Assembly (NCBI GenBank): GCA_019843655.1
Contig: JACDQD010000103.1
Span: 11,531,501-11,595,500 of the forward strand
DNA: 64,000 nucleotides
Origin: Lethocerus indicus
Taxonomy: Eukaryota > Arthropoda > Insecta > Hemiptera > Belostomatidae
Reading direction: 5' to 3'
A program made the position numbers and the translations under genes. A model generated the notes under the pieces. It was not told where the DNA came from, searched no databases, and was given only the letters and a program-made list of their open reading frames with translations. This document shows, piece after piece, positions 1 through 10,353 of the stretch; the first letter of the stretch is position 1; each line of letters begins with the position of its first letter.

Positions 1-145
1 ATAATGATAATCACTAGTGTGCGCTGATAAATTAAAGACTGTTGCCATAACCAATAAGTTAAAATTCCATTAGCCTAATAATATTAATACTTAGTGATTT
101 GACAAGAATATGTTGTGGTAAGGAAGCACAAAATTCTTTTGAAAT

Positions 146-148
<3 letters not shown>

Positions 149-208
<60 letters not shown>
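149..208. repeat. (GA)n microsatellite
   Basis: About 30 uninterrupted GA units. It lies in the intron that follows vnd exon 2 on the minus strand. The long serine/leucine runs predicted by translation here are artefacts of the repeat. Confidence 0.97.
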
Positions 209-211
<3 letters not shown>

Positions 212-508
212 TCAAGACTGGTGTCACGTGACACCGGGATTTATTTAATGGCGGTCTGTCTCCGCCTCCGCCTCTCAACATCCTGAAGGAGATATTCCAA
301 GAATCACTGGCGTTCACTTTGTACAAATGTTCATGAATCTTAAGTACGTATATTTCTTTAATTGCCTTGTACACGTTGTCAGTATTAATAGGCTATTATA
401 ATTAGTAGCAGGCCGGAATAGTACGCATCACTCGAGTTCAGTCATACTGTCATGTCGGTATTACTACTATTATCATAATGTAACGTTGATAAATGTTTCG
501 GTTCTTAC

Positions 509-627
509 CTGTATGCGTTGGTAACTGTTCCGGCTGTTGGAGTTTGGACTGATCGTTGAGATCAAGAATATCGCAGATGTGGAAACCCGATCTGCTCTGG
601 GGAGGCATTTTCATAGAATCCAATAAC
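509..627 (-). CDS. vnd: vnd (NK-2 class homeobox) coding exon 2, TN/eh1-like repressor motif
   Basis: Internal exon of the ventral nervous system defective homologue, the nuclear transcription factor that specifies ventral-column neuroblasts. Seen: acceptor after a TTTTTCTGTTTCCAG tract, one base completing the previous codon, then 39 codons and one base before the donor CAG|GTAAGAACC. The peptide holds RSGFHICDILDLND, which matches from memory Drosophila Vnd RSGFHISDILNLE and vertebrate NKX2-2 TGFSVKDILDLPD. This TN (eh1-like) motif recruits Groucho-type co-repressors in the family. The exon has its own ATG (MKMPPQ) about 8 residues before the motif, so transcripts with a non-coding upstream exon could start here, much as NKX2-2 starts just before its motif. 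The homeodomain exon is not present and should lie beyond the left edge. Scarecrow/NKX2-1 proteins carry FSVSDIL and fit less well. Confidence 0.88.
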
Positions 628-2923
628 CTGGAAACAGAAAAATAAATCAGTAACGACATCGATTCCTGGTGTCAAAATTTCTGTTATTTTGTGTATGGCC
701 TGAAATGATATATTTCACATATTTTCTGCAATGTGTGACGGTGACCAGTTGAGTTTTTACATTGTACAAAATGTTATATAATGGTTAATATCAATTGTAT
801 TAATCGTTACGGTAAATGTATTCGGATATGGCCGTTAGTTCCCCCCCGGCCGGATATGTATCGAGTGAAGAAGGGCCGACGGGTGGAAGCGGCATTCCCA
901 TGAAATCGCCCCTCAACCCCGAATTCTACGATTTTTCACGGGTAGAGCTCCAAAATAAATTATCTCCCATTAGCCGATAGAAGGGCGGGCGTTCGCACAC
1001 ACGCTCGGACACTGCGCCACGGGCCCCGTATTAATTTCCTTTTGTGCTCTACGGGGGGTTGAAGCGGGGGGGCGCGAGTGTGCGTGTGACCTCGCGCCCC
1101 CAAAATGGCCGATCCACTCCGCCTAACCGTTATATCGTGTATTTTGGAACTACAGTGTATTCTGAAACGTCCGCAGGATTTTTCCCCTCTATTTTCGCAA
1201 ATGTAGCCTATGTTATTCCCGAGTAATTGTTTCGGATTCGTATCTATCGAAAGTGTGCATATGTCATGTACATATAGCTACATATTTGAACAAATACAAC
1301 CACTAGTCGTTGAACAAAATAACTAAGCTATGTCGGACCAATTTTCTACTGAATTCCAAATATTGGAAATATGTACGATTGCTCATATTCAAATCATATT
1401 AAACATAGAAATATCACTGAGATATTAAAGCCGACGGCTTTCACAGAAACCGTGACTTGTAATATTCAAAATAGATCAGTTCCGACCGATATTAGCTTCG
1501 CTGAAGAAAAGCAATTGCTTCTGCATTACAGAATTGTTTGTATGGGCTCGAATTTCAGTTGGTTTGTCCCCGCCCTCCGCCGTATGGGTGAGCACATTGG
1601 AGGGCTAATGTACCGAAGACGGGAGGCGTGCAAAGAGGCATGACTTCCTCCCTGCGGTGGATCGGGCGGTCCCATTTGTCGGGACCTATGTGTGCGTGTG
1701 TGTATGTTTGTCACGTGTGAACACATCCCTCTGCCCCCTCAACCCTCAGAGACATGACCACTACCCTTTGTCTTCTGTCTACAGCTAACAGGAAAAACCG
1801 CAACCCCGCGAATTACGAATTTCCTTTAATTCTATCGCATTGTTGATCGAATACAAAGGGGAGTCGAAAAATACCCATAATAAGTTCTTTATGCAGAATC
1901 ACACTTCCTAGTTTGCTATATGCAAGTGTTAATGATAGAACCTTATAAGATACATTTTAACGGCTCCCATTTATGTTGGACCACCAATAAGAATAATGCG
2001 AACATATTAACAAGTATTAGCACTATATCGAAACTTGTATATTGTAATAGACAAATGCATTAATTTCCTAAAAACACCTTTGTTTTTATTCTATGTTTAA
2101 TATATACTATATAAATTCTTATTTTGATATAAAATACAGATTAAAGAATTAATTATTAATAGCGGATAGAAGTAATTACTTTGTTAAAACTCAATTATAG
2201 GGAATAATACTGTACAAATGAAAATAGTGAAGTTATTCGACGGAAATTAAGTGTATAATTTGCCCGTTAAATATCAATCTAATCTCGGTATCCGAACACT
2301 AAAAGAAATGAGGAGGATTCAGTTCAGGGCTGATAACAATTGAAAGAAAGGAAGAATAAACCGCGGGTTGTGCTGGTGGGGGTTTCCGTGAAAAACAGAA
2401 CTGTAAAAGAAAAGTGGATGTCTTACTTTGTAGCTCATTTCCTGCTTCCTTTCTAACGATAACTGTCGGAAAGCACGCGTCTCGGCCAGCCACCGGGGCG
2501 GCACCACTTTAACACTAAATCATTGAAATTTAAGAGCTTCGCCCTGCCGTTGTCGGAATCATTAGAATGACAGAACGTACAGAACTGTAATTATACACGC
2601 GGCAAGCGTTATAATTTAAAATTCGAGTGGTCAACATACGAAATCCTCACGCAAACTTTCGATAAATGGAGAAGGCTGAATTATAATAAATAACTAAGGC
2701 GTCAAAGCCGGTCGCTCCAGGAATGTTGGTTACTAAACGATTGCTTTGTCGACACATCATTTGCATATCCGGAAATATAGGGTCTATAATACGAGATAGG
2801 TGTAATACACGAAGCCCTATGAAATAATAAACGCGAGCCGCGAAACATTCTTTTAAATAAACACTATGGTAGGTTAAGAGATAGATTTAATGCGCGTAGA
2901 GACATGCATGAGGATACTCACAG

Positions 2924-3120
2924 GAGAGCGGTTAAGGCGAGCGGGTGCAGCTTCTGAGGAGGTTTAACCGAGCGATGTGAACTGTCCTGGACCTAAGTGG
3001 TGACTAAATGAGGTACTGTGGTGGACACACAGGTGCCTATTGGGGTAGTTGAGCCCTGAAGTCTCTACCTGAGTGGGCGGCCCCAACCCCCACTACCCCC
3101 CACCCTGAGCAGCCCTACAG
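2924..3120 (-). other. possible proximal 5' UTR exon of vnd
   Basis: On the minus strand a GC-rich stretch ends at a good donor, CTCTCCT|GTGAGTATCC, with the exon edge at 2924. The upstream boundary is not visible: it could be a first exon, or an internal one starting after the acceptor-like CCTCCTCAG about 31 bases before the donor. It has stops in the frame needed to join exon 1 to exon 2, so it could only be untranslated leader. Joined to exon 2 it would give a protein starting at the internal MKMPPQ. Speculative. Confidence 0.25.
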
Positions 3121-5653
3121 GCCAAGGATTAGCACTTGTGATAGGCCTCTGACAAACCCATTGTCTAATCACGTACCGGTTACATTTCAATCGGAAACGA
3201 AAGTGGACGCCCCTCGAGTGGCAACAATCATCGGGGGGTGGCTCGAGTGGTAAACAGGTATACGCCGAATATTTCCCCTACCAGGTACGACATTGTTTTC
3301 AACCTTCCTCTTAGAGCTATTCATTCATCTTTTCTATTTTTTTTTCAATTTCATTTTCCCAACTGTTTGAGTCCATTCACTCAGTTCAATACTCAAGTAA
3401 TGTAATTGCTTTACCACAAAAAATTTCCGAATCTAAAAAATTGCAGTGGACTAATTGAGTCTCTATTGGCACTTCGTATATATAATATTAAATAGCCAGT
3501 AGTCGTGGAACAACTTAAAACTGGTACTCCCGGGTATCATTAATCTTAGTTAAATAATGTAAATTCTGAGTTATTAGAAGAATTACCGTTCTTGGTTATT
3601 ATGAGATGAAAAAAATTTGGGGAAAATAAACCGAGTTCTTAACTGTGAGAGCCATTCAGTCGTGAACTGTGATACACACTTGTGTTACAAAAGAGCGAAT
3701 GGATCCGCCCGAACCATTGTCCTATCACGTACGACTCGCAGGTAGGTGAGAACTCGCTAGTCCACACTTGAATTCGAAACTCCACTATAATAAATGTGGC
3801 GGTTCGGGTCGCAAGAAACATTATTTCCCTTCCCAACACGATAACGCAATTCTCATTTCAAAACGAGTATATAAAATTACTTAGGTGATCATAAACAAAG
3901 CAGAATTTTACAGATGTACTTCAAGTTTTTGTAGCTATTTTTGTAAACTGTCGCTGAACAATATATAAACGGATGTGCTATAACTACGTTCCGTGGGAAC
4001 CGGTTTCAGGTACAAAGTTTACAACCTGGCTTCAAGGTAATTTATACGCTCTCGGGGGCTGACAATCCAATAACAGGTTATTCCATCGATCGCCCATTTC
4101 GGTCGTTTAGTCGCCAATTGGATGTCTGTTGTTTCAGCGGCGGCTCAGTCGTGATCGCGTGGCGGGGACACGATTTTATCTTCGTATTCAGTTTTAATTG
4201 GTTCGAACATAAATGAAGCTTTCGGCTCTCGACCCGAAATGAAGACTTCTTGGGTGAGGGTCGTAAACAGGCATTACCGCCCATAAGCGATGGATTACAG
4301 GATAGTCTTTCTTAATGTCCAAAGGCCATTTGAGCTTACCGAGTTAACATCTCGGGGCCCTTTTGAAATTGCCCTGTTATTGGAGCCCAAAACGACCGTT
4401 AAAACCCCACTTCCCCAGACTGAAGATAAAAGAGTTTTTATTGTTCCAGTCGTATATGTGAGAATTTTTAATACTATTACCTCTCCTGAGCTCTGGTTTA
4501 TTGAGAGTATGTCTCAAAACGGATACCTGCTTTATAATGGGTTTGGGCCATTGTTCTTAACTTGCCACCGAATTGTAACCACTATCGTCAATTTATTTGT
4601 TATTATTTCATCTTCTATCGGAGATCACTGCATTCTTATGAAGAAAATAATATCATGGCTGCTTAAACAAACCTAATTACAAGATTTATAAAAATGGGTA
4701 GATTTACTGTATACTATTGTAAGATGAAGTAGTTATTGTGCGGACAAAAGCGATTATTAATATTAAAGAGGAATATTAATGTTTTTTAATTCGTTACCAG
4801 AAGACCTGGGCCAGTAATTAATTAAGTCAGTTGTTCAGGATAATTACTCCATCCTTCTTAACCAAATGAAGTTTATTTAAAAACGCTCTACACTTCCTCT
4901 TGTTTCAAGTATGGCGTCTCTTCAAGAGAGTTGAACGTGCTCGGGACAAGTGTTCCGTAATTGTTGGTTAAAGTCAGCCTTCGAGCCGCAAGTTAACAAA
5001 GGGCGGTACAAGATCAATCGGCTGAAAGATTATCACAAAAAAAAACGTGACGTACACAATAGCGAAAGGGATAATGAGGGAAACGGACCACAATTACTAA
5101 CTGTGTCTCTAAGCCGGAGTATCCGGGACAGATAGTCAGTCCATCGATCATGGCCATCTTTCTCCGGCGGTGGCACTTTACCCTTGCCTCGGTTGTCCAC
5201 CCAAAATATCACTCTACCGGATTCTCGTTATATAGATTTTGCCGATTTTGTAATGTGAACTGCGAATGGTAATTTGTTAGCACGGACCGTGAGGCCAACA
5301 CTCGATATTCAGAATTCTGTCGCTGACCTGAGAGCTGTTGCACATTGCGCAATATCCTTTTTAACTAAGGGCTTTCACGCGGCGGATAAAATGTCTGGCA
5401 GAACTGTAGTTGGGCCGAGAAATTCCACCGACCGCCTTAAGAAAGGGACGTTGGATTATTTATCAGAACGGCCCTAGGTGTCTGAAGGTAATTAGCGTGG
5501 AGCTGGTCGTCGGAGTGGCCGGGTCGGATACGGGGGCCCATCGATCACCTTCTCGGCGGGTGAGGCGCACATCCGACGCCGAGTTCCGGGCCCACCATTG
5601 AGCGAATTTCACGGCAAATTAGCAGGCCCGTGGCCCTAGACCAGCACTACACC

Positions 5654-5694
5654 TGTAGTGTGCAGTGTGCGGTGTGTAGTGTGTAGTGTATGTA
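5654..5694. repeat. degenerate GTGTAGT-type tandem repeat
   Basis: Five or so imperfect copies of a 7-8 base unit (TGTAGTG, TGCAGTG, TGCGGTG, TGTAGTG and so on) in tandem within the vnd intron. It looks like a decayed minisatellite. Confidence 0.7.
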
Positions 5695-5774
5695 CCGGCC
5701 CCAGGTAGGCCGGAAGTCAACGTCATTTCTACCGCCCGCCGTTCCTTTGTCGAACCGATCCCATTCATGACCCC

Positions 5775-5870
5775 CTCACCGTGTCCAGTTTTCACACAAA
5801 CTTGCCTTGGCTTTCGGCTTTCCGATTTTTCTTCAGATGGCCGCCATTCTTTTTAGCGGAGAGTTTTCTC
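5775..5870. repeat. diverged direct duplication, copy 1
   Basis: A block containing CACACAAACTTGCCTTGGC followed by TTTCGGCTTTC recurs about 945 bp downstream (6703-6810) as CACACAAACCTGCCTTGGC with TTCGGCTTTCGGC. Looser similarity (AACCGATCCC, CATGACC) extends upstream of both copies. The two copies bracket the piggyBac MITE. Confidence 0.6.
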
Positions 5871-5928
5871 TGACTAAATACTCGGGTATATAAATGTATA
5901 ATCGCCGCAGAACGTATATTAACCCTTT

Positions 5929-6546
5929 GCACTCCGTTATCCCCTCTCGTGGGACATCGTAATTCTAGCCTATCACTCCGATGTCCCCTCTGAGGGGACA
6001 TTAAAATTTATTAGCGATTACGGGGAATCAAGTCATTTCCGGGCAACTTTTTGAGACGTGCATATTTCCCTGATGTTTTCTCTTGAAATGGCACAAGACA
6101 TCAAATCAAAATATAGTAAAATTACTAAGATATATAAAAGAAATGTCGGCTAGTTTTGTGTCGGAAGAGAACGTGAAAGGGTCCGAGCACTTCTCGGCGC
6201 CATTCGAAAAAAGCGATAGGGAGAGTTTGTAGAAGAAAGGTTTGTCAAGCATACCTCCCACACTGTATAGTGAAATTTATAGAAATAGAAATAAACAAGT
6301 CTAAAAGTGGAGGAAAAGAGTTTCAAAGCTGAGCTCAGTCTGGTTTGAAGCGTCGAGCGGTATAGATAGATCTAAGGAGTGGGAAAATCGTGATTCTTCT
6401 CTCGGTAAATAAGTTCTTTCGGTAAATATCACTTTGATTAAAGACTGAATCTAGACGAAAAAGATAGCGGTAACAGTGACATCGGCCAACCACCAAGGAG
6501 TAGCTGGTAGCCAACATCCAGAATGGTCCGGAGTGCAAAGGGTTAA
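5929..6546. mobile_element. piggyBac-type MITE with TTAA target duplications
   Basis: Seen: TTAA at 5929-5932 followed by CCCTTTGCACTCCG, and its inverted complement CGGAGTGCAAAGGG ending at 6542 before TTAA at 6543-6546. The body is 610 bp. TTAA duplications with CCC...GGG ends are diagnostic of the piggyBac superfamily. A subterminal palindrome (ATGTCCCCTC-T-GAGGGGACAT, 5981-6001) and a related copy just before it (5940-5958) look like subterminal transposase-binding repeats. No piggyBac transposase is recognisable inside, so the copy is non-autonomous. Both target sites and ends are intact, which suggests a fairly recent insertion. Confidence 0.85.
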
Positions 6547-6702
6547 AGAAAAAATAAAATATTTGTAATATGAATTATTCTGGTAATTAAAGCCTGGTGG
6601 CTGACCGAATTATACTCCGTGTACAAATTCCATCTATTAGACGAGAGGAGCTCATGAATTCCACAAAACGCTCGGTATAATTCAAAGTTATTCGACCAAA
6701 CC

Positions 6703-6810
6703 GATCCCGTGCACTCCCCACCCCACCACCAATCCCATGACCAGTTTACACACAAACCTGCCTTGGCCTTCGGCTTTCGGCGTTTATTCAGTATTTCTTT
6801 TTGGTGGAAT
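6703..6810. repeat. diverged direct duplication, copy 2
   Basis: Partner of the block at 5775-5870 in the same orientation. Both are followed by a TTC-rich segment. They are either two copies of a short unidentified repeat or a local segmental duplication that predates the MITE insertion between them. Confidence 0.6.
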
Positions 6811-9636
6811 TCCCGCAAAGTTATAGCCAGCGAAATGAGGAGGATTTTCGACCTGCTCGGAACACGAATGGCAACATCTGTATACCCAACGCTTGCAAAC
6901 CTGGTTGCAAATATCTTAAATTATTTACTTCAAATTGTTAAATGGAAAAAATAACAATATCGCATAACCTTTGAATCTACAACTAGGAAAATTATTCCGA
7001 CAGATATTAATTCGTATTTCAAAAATTGAACTTCCTAGAACCGATGAAATGAAGTGTCATATGGGAAAGATATTGGCTTCCCTTTTTCCAGGAGTCAAGC
7101 AGAACTAAGCACCGAGCTAACGGATTACAGGGACGTATACAAACGAATAGAATAATTTCGTATACTATCAAATATATTTCAAATCCTCTCAGATTAGTTA
7201 CTGTTATATTGGGCGAAAGTGGAGGTCGAAGTTTAATTAATGGCAGAGGTCAAATCTCTTTGGACGGGTGAAATGGCTGTCGGGTTCAATTTGGCAAAGT
7301 TGCCCACCGGACGTGACCGAGAATAATTCAATTTCGAGTTTTAATACGTATCGGTCATTTATTGAGCGATCTCGTTCAAAATCATGATTGATGATCGTCA
7401 ATCTAGGAGGTTCGACAGAACCCCCGCCCATACTAGACCTAATCCAAACTGTAATGATTCCTAGACTAAAACCGTAATCTCTAGAAAAGCAAGGTTAATT
7501 TCGAACTGTGATTTAGTTAGTACGACTGTCCTCGTGCTTAATTCCATAATTTGTAATATTGTGATGGAAATCATTAATTCGTCTTGGCCTCCAACGCTCG
7601 TCCTTTAATAAAAGTTTGATACTAACCCTACAGCTACATTTTGAGTAAGCTAGGATTCATTATGCTTTACGATTTGAATAATGGCTTAGTTGTGGGACAA
7701 CTGATTCATTTTGATTTCCCGGAATAGCGTAGGTGCATCCTAATCATCGTCTCTATAAAATCATTTGTAGCTTCGAAGGGAATGTACGACTGTACTGGTG
7801 TTAATGTTCGACCGCGGCCTAGGTGACATGTGAATCATATTAGCCGAAATATTATGTTTTGTTTAAGATATTGCTGTGTCCATATCATAGAATGCCGTCG
7901 TACAACATAAAAGTGGCAATGAATAAAGGGAAAAATGCTAATTTTGCTACAATGCCAATTAAATTGATAATAAAAAGTAAGATTTATATTTTAATACTCA
8001 TTGGAAATTGAACGGTCAAACTCAGCACTATACTAAATAAAGTATGCATGTTTAATTTAAATTGTATTGTTGTAAAATAATATAATATATAATAATCCAA
8101 ATGCAGTAATATAATTATGGTTCATGTTTAAGTTTTACATGTTTATATGTTAACGTTTTGAATCATGTATTTGAGTTTTAATGTATTAAATAGTTTTTAC
8201 AGTTCACTACCTTAACTGCGTTCTCAATGTTGATTTTTAAGTACTGTTTTTAGATTCATAAATTTAGTCTAAATGGCCCTGAACCGTTAAGGAAATTAAT
8301 AAAGCAAAACTGGGATTAATTTCGATGAAACTACTAGAAGTATGACATTCACAAATAACTAAAGATTATAAACTAAAGATAATAAATAAAGATTCAAACG
8401 TTTATATTTATAAGAATACTGTCTCAAATATTAAGTACAATATATTATTAAAAATAGAATAATTATTTGCTGCCGGAGATCAGAATGTGTTAAATAATTT
8501 TAAAGTATATGGAATCGGTCGCACTTCAGAACATCGTTGAAATCACTCTGACGCGGGGTATGGGAATCTGTGAATGTGGATTGAAACTGTCCAATATTTA
8601 GATTGTATTTCGATTGAATTAATACATTAACGATTAAGAAAGTAATAACAATTACTTCAGTTATTGTAGTGTTAGTAACAACAAACATTTTCGAGATAAA
8701 TGTTTGCAAAACCGAATAAAACCATTGCGGCTTCTGTTCATACTGCGTCGTCCGGAGTCCGTCGTTTCGAGAGCGTTAAACTCGGCCGGCGTCATCCCGC
8801 AATTGTGTTTTGATTTCTGTTTCTTATTTTGTTTTATGTCGGGATATTTAAGATCGGATACATAGATTAGCGTAAAACATTACAAAACCGTGGCACAATT
8901 TTAATAAATAATTGACGTAATTTAATAAATAATAACGTTCTATCTCAACGGGTACACTAACAAAACAGAAAAATGCTTGGTTACAGCCGGTATTTTCTTG
9001 TAGCTATATGTATTTTATTTATATAGCATAATTTTTAACATAATTTTACGTGTGATTATCAAAAGATAATATAATAAAACGAACAGAGAATATGGATATG
9101 AAAACTTAATAGATGAAAATAAAGGTCCGACACAAGAAACTGGTTTTTCTAGTATAAAACTGTTATCCGTTGTCATTTGCTCTTTCGAAAATAGCGTATT
9201 TTTCTGTAAGAATTACTATTCGAATTCGAGTATATTATTTTATTTATGTTGTCTTTCATCGATCAGGGACGGTGTTTTAAGTATATGCGTGGGGAGATTG
9301 CGAGGCTTCTAAATATCTCTGGAGATTGTCTCTAATATTATGAGCTTTTCGGCGTCATCAGTAGAATAACGTCAGCTAAACAGTGAGGAACTCACCGTGT
9401 AATAATTCTACCACTAGACAATTGGAGGAACACTGAGAGTTATATAGGTAAATGGCTCATTCTGTTACTGTTTGTACTGAATATTCAGTACGAGGACAGA
9501 TGAAGTATGCGTCAGAGGATTTGGCGTCTGTCATTCGTCTTTTGACATTTTCCTCGGCGTTTCTGTGACAAGATGTAGCGTTTTATTTCGTTGCGGTTAG
9601 AACTTTGATATAATTTGCGATATGTCTGGGACGTAC

Positions 9637-9809
9637 CTGGGCAGAGCGGACCAGTGGGGAAGGAGTGCCGGGCACCAGGGCGGGACGATGGCGGGACACC
9701 AGGCGAGCAGGGCCGGCGGGAGGGTGGGGGGCGGTCGTCGGGTGTCCTTGGCGGTGGAGGCGGCGGGGGGCGGACTGGGCGTCCTCCCGCCCTCCTCAGA
9801 GGAGCCCAT
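9637..9809 (-). CDS. vnd: vnd coding exon 1 (N-terminus)
   Basis: First coding exon of vnd. Seen: ATG at 9809-9807 in good context (GCTATGG), an in-frame TAG nine codons upstream, 57 codons, then CCCAG|GTACGT, leaving two bases that pair with the single leading base of exon 2. The C-terminal part reads AWCPAIVPPWCPALLPHWSA, then LPR|LLDS across the junction. From memory Drosophila Vnd has PWSPILLPPWNHALLP, then ALPGLFDAKVPSSQRSGFHI just before its TN motif, so spacing and Trp-Pro pattern agree. This is my main evidence that exons 1 and 2, 9 kb apart, belong together. The leading part (GSSEEGGRTPSPPPAAS) is a Pro/Ser-rich low-complexity activator or repressor tail. It is much shorter than the Drosophila N-terminus. 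Confidence 0.82.
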
Positions 9810-9892
9810 AGCACTCACCGACCTAACTAACTTAAACTAAACGAGTGAGCGAGCTGCGCTGGCGGTACTCTGCGGAGGTTGACTGGGGCGCG

Positions 9893-9919
9893 CCGGGGGT
9901 GCCGGGGGTGCCGGGGGGC
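9893..9919. repeat. 9-bp GC-rich tandem repeat
   Basis: Three tandem GCCGGGGGT-like units. With the GGGG tract at 9884-9887 they make four G tracts on the plus strand, antisense to the vnd leader. Confidence 0.8.
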
Positions 9920-9963
9920 GGCTCCCCACCTCCGTCCAATCGCCGCCCGGGTCACGCCTCTCG

Positions 9964-9984
9964 CCCCGCCCCGGCCCCGGCCCC
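9964..9984 (-). promoter_or_regulatory. G-quadruplex motif in the vnd 5' UTR
   Basis: The plus strand has CCCC at 9964-9967, 9969-9972, 9975-9978 and 9981-9984. The minus strand, sense for vnd, therefore has four G4 tracts with loops of 2, 2 and 1 bases. This is a very strong intramolecular quadruplex pattern about 155 bases upstream of the start codon. G-quadruplexes in leaders usually lower translation; a role here is inference. Confidence 0.6.
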
Positions 9985-10267
9985 GGCCACAATAAAAACT
10001 CAATTCCTTAGCGCCCCTCGCCGCCCCTCGAGTGTCTCTCCACGCTTCCCTCTCGACGAGTGCCGCCCTCCACACTCTCCTCTTTCGGCTTCTCCTTATT
10101 TCACCCTTCTTGCCGCTCGAGACCACTACAGTTTCTGTTTTCTCTATCGACGGTCTCTCGCGATGAACGTCTGTTTCCGTTGTACCCCACTTCGCGAACA
10201 CTCACCCCGCTGCTACCCTACCCAAACCGGTATTAGTGAACCCGAACATCTTCGTTATTCCGGTATT

Positions 10268-10297
10268 TGAGTGACTCGTTCATCGTGCATATTTATA
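10268..10297 (-). promoter_or_regulatory. candidate vnd core promoter (TATA box and initiator)
   Basis: On the minus strand TATAAATA occupies 10297-10290, and a TCA-type initiator (TCAAAT) has its A at 10268, about 29 bases downstream, which is the normal spacing. It sits just before the CpG-rich leader and would give a 5' UTR of about 459 bases. The TATA match lies in AT-rich sequence and could be chance. Confidence 0.4.
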
Positions 10298-10353
10298 CAT
10301 ATATTACCGGAATTTTATTTTTCTGTCTTGTTTTAGGGGGAGAAAGTATAATA

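Larger units (their letters stand above)
628..9636 (-). other. vnd first intron (about 9 kb)
   Basis: Sequence between coding exons 1 and 2, with GT at 9636-9635 and AG at 629-628. It is rich in CpG and contains no ORF I can support as protein. It holds a piggyBac-type MITE, a diverged local duplication flanking that MITE, a short GTGTAGT-type tandem array and a GC-rich block near 840-1130. The size and composition suit an intron with cis-regulatory elements, but none can be proved from the sequence alone. Confidence 0.7.
9640..10210 (-). promoter_or_regulatory. CpG island covering the vnd 5' UTR and exon 1
   Basis: A GC- and CpG-rich block stands out from its surroundings. It spans coding exon 1 and the presumed leader. 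Besides the exon 1 donor it has two more good minus-strand donors: GGTCG|GTGAGTGC (edge 9819) and GCGGG|GTGAGTG (near 10,206). Either could splice leader RNA straight to exon 2 and skip exon 1. The open frames on both strands here (for example 9845-10,270 plus) are what GC-rich sequence gives by chance. Confidence 0.6.

Noticed and set aside
84..374. Minus-strand frame with SLSLSL run
   Set aside because: Translation of the GA microsatellite.
9845..10270. 141-codon plus-strand frame in the GC-rich block
   Set aside because: Antisense to the vnd leader; low-complexity Pro/Ala/Arg content expected of a CpG island; no splice or family support.
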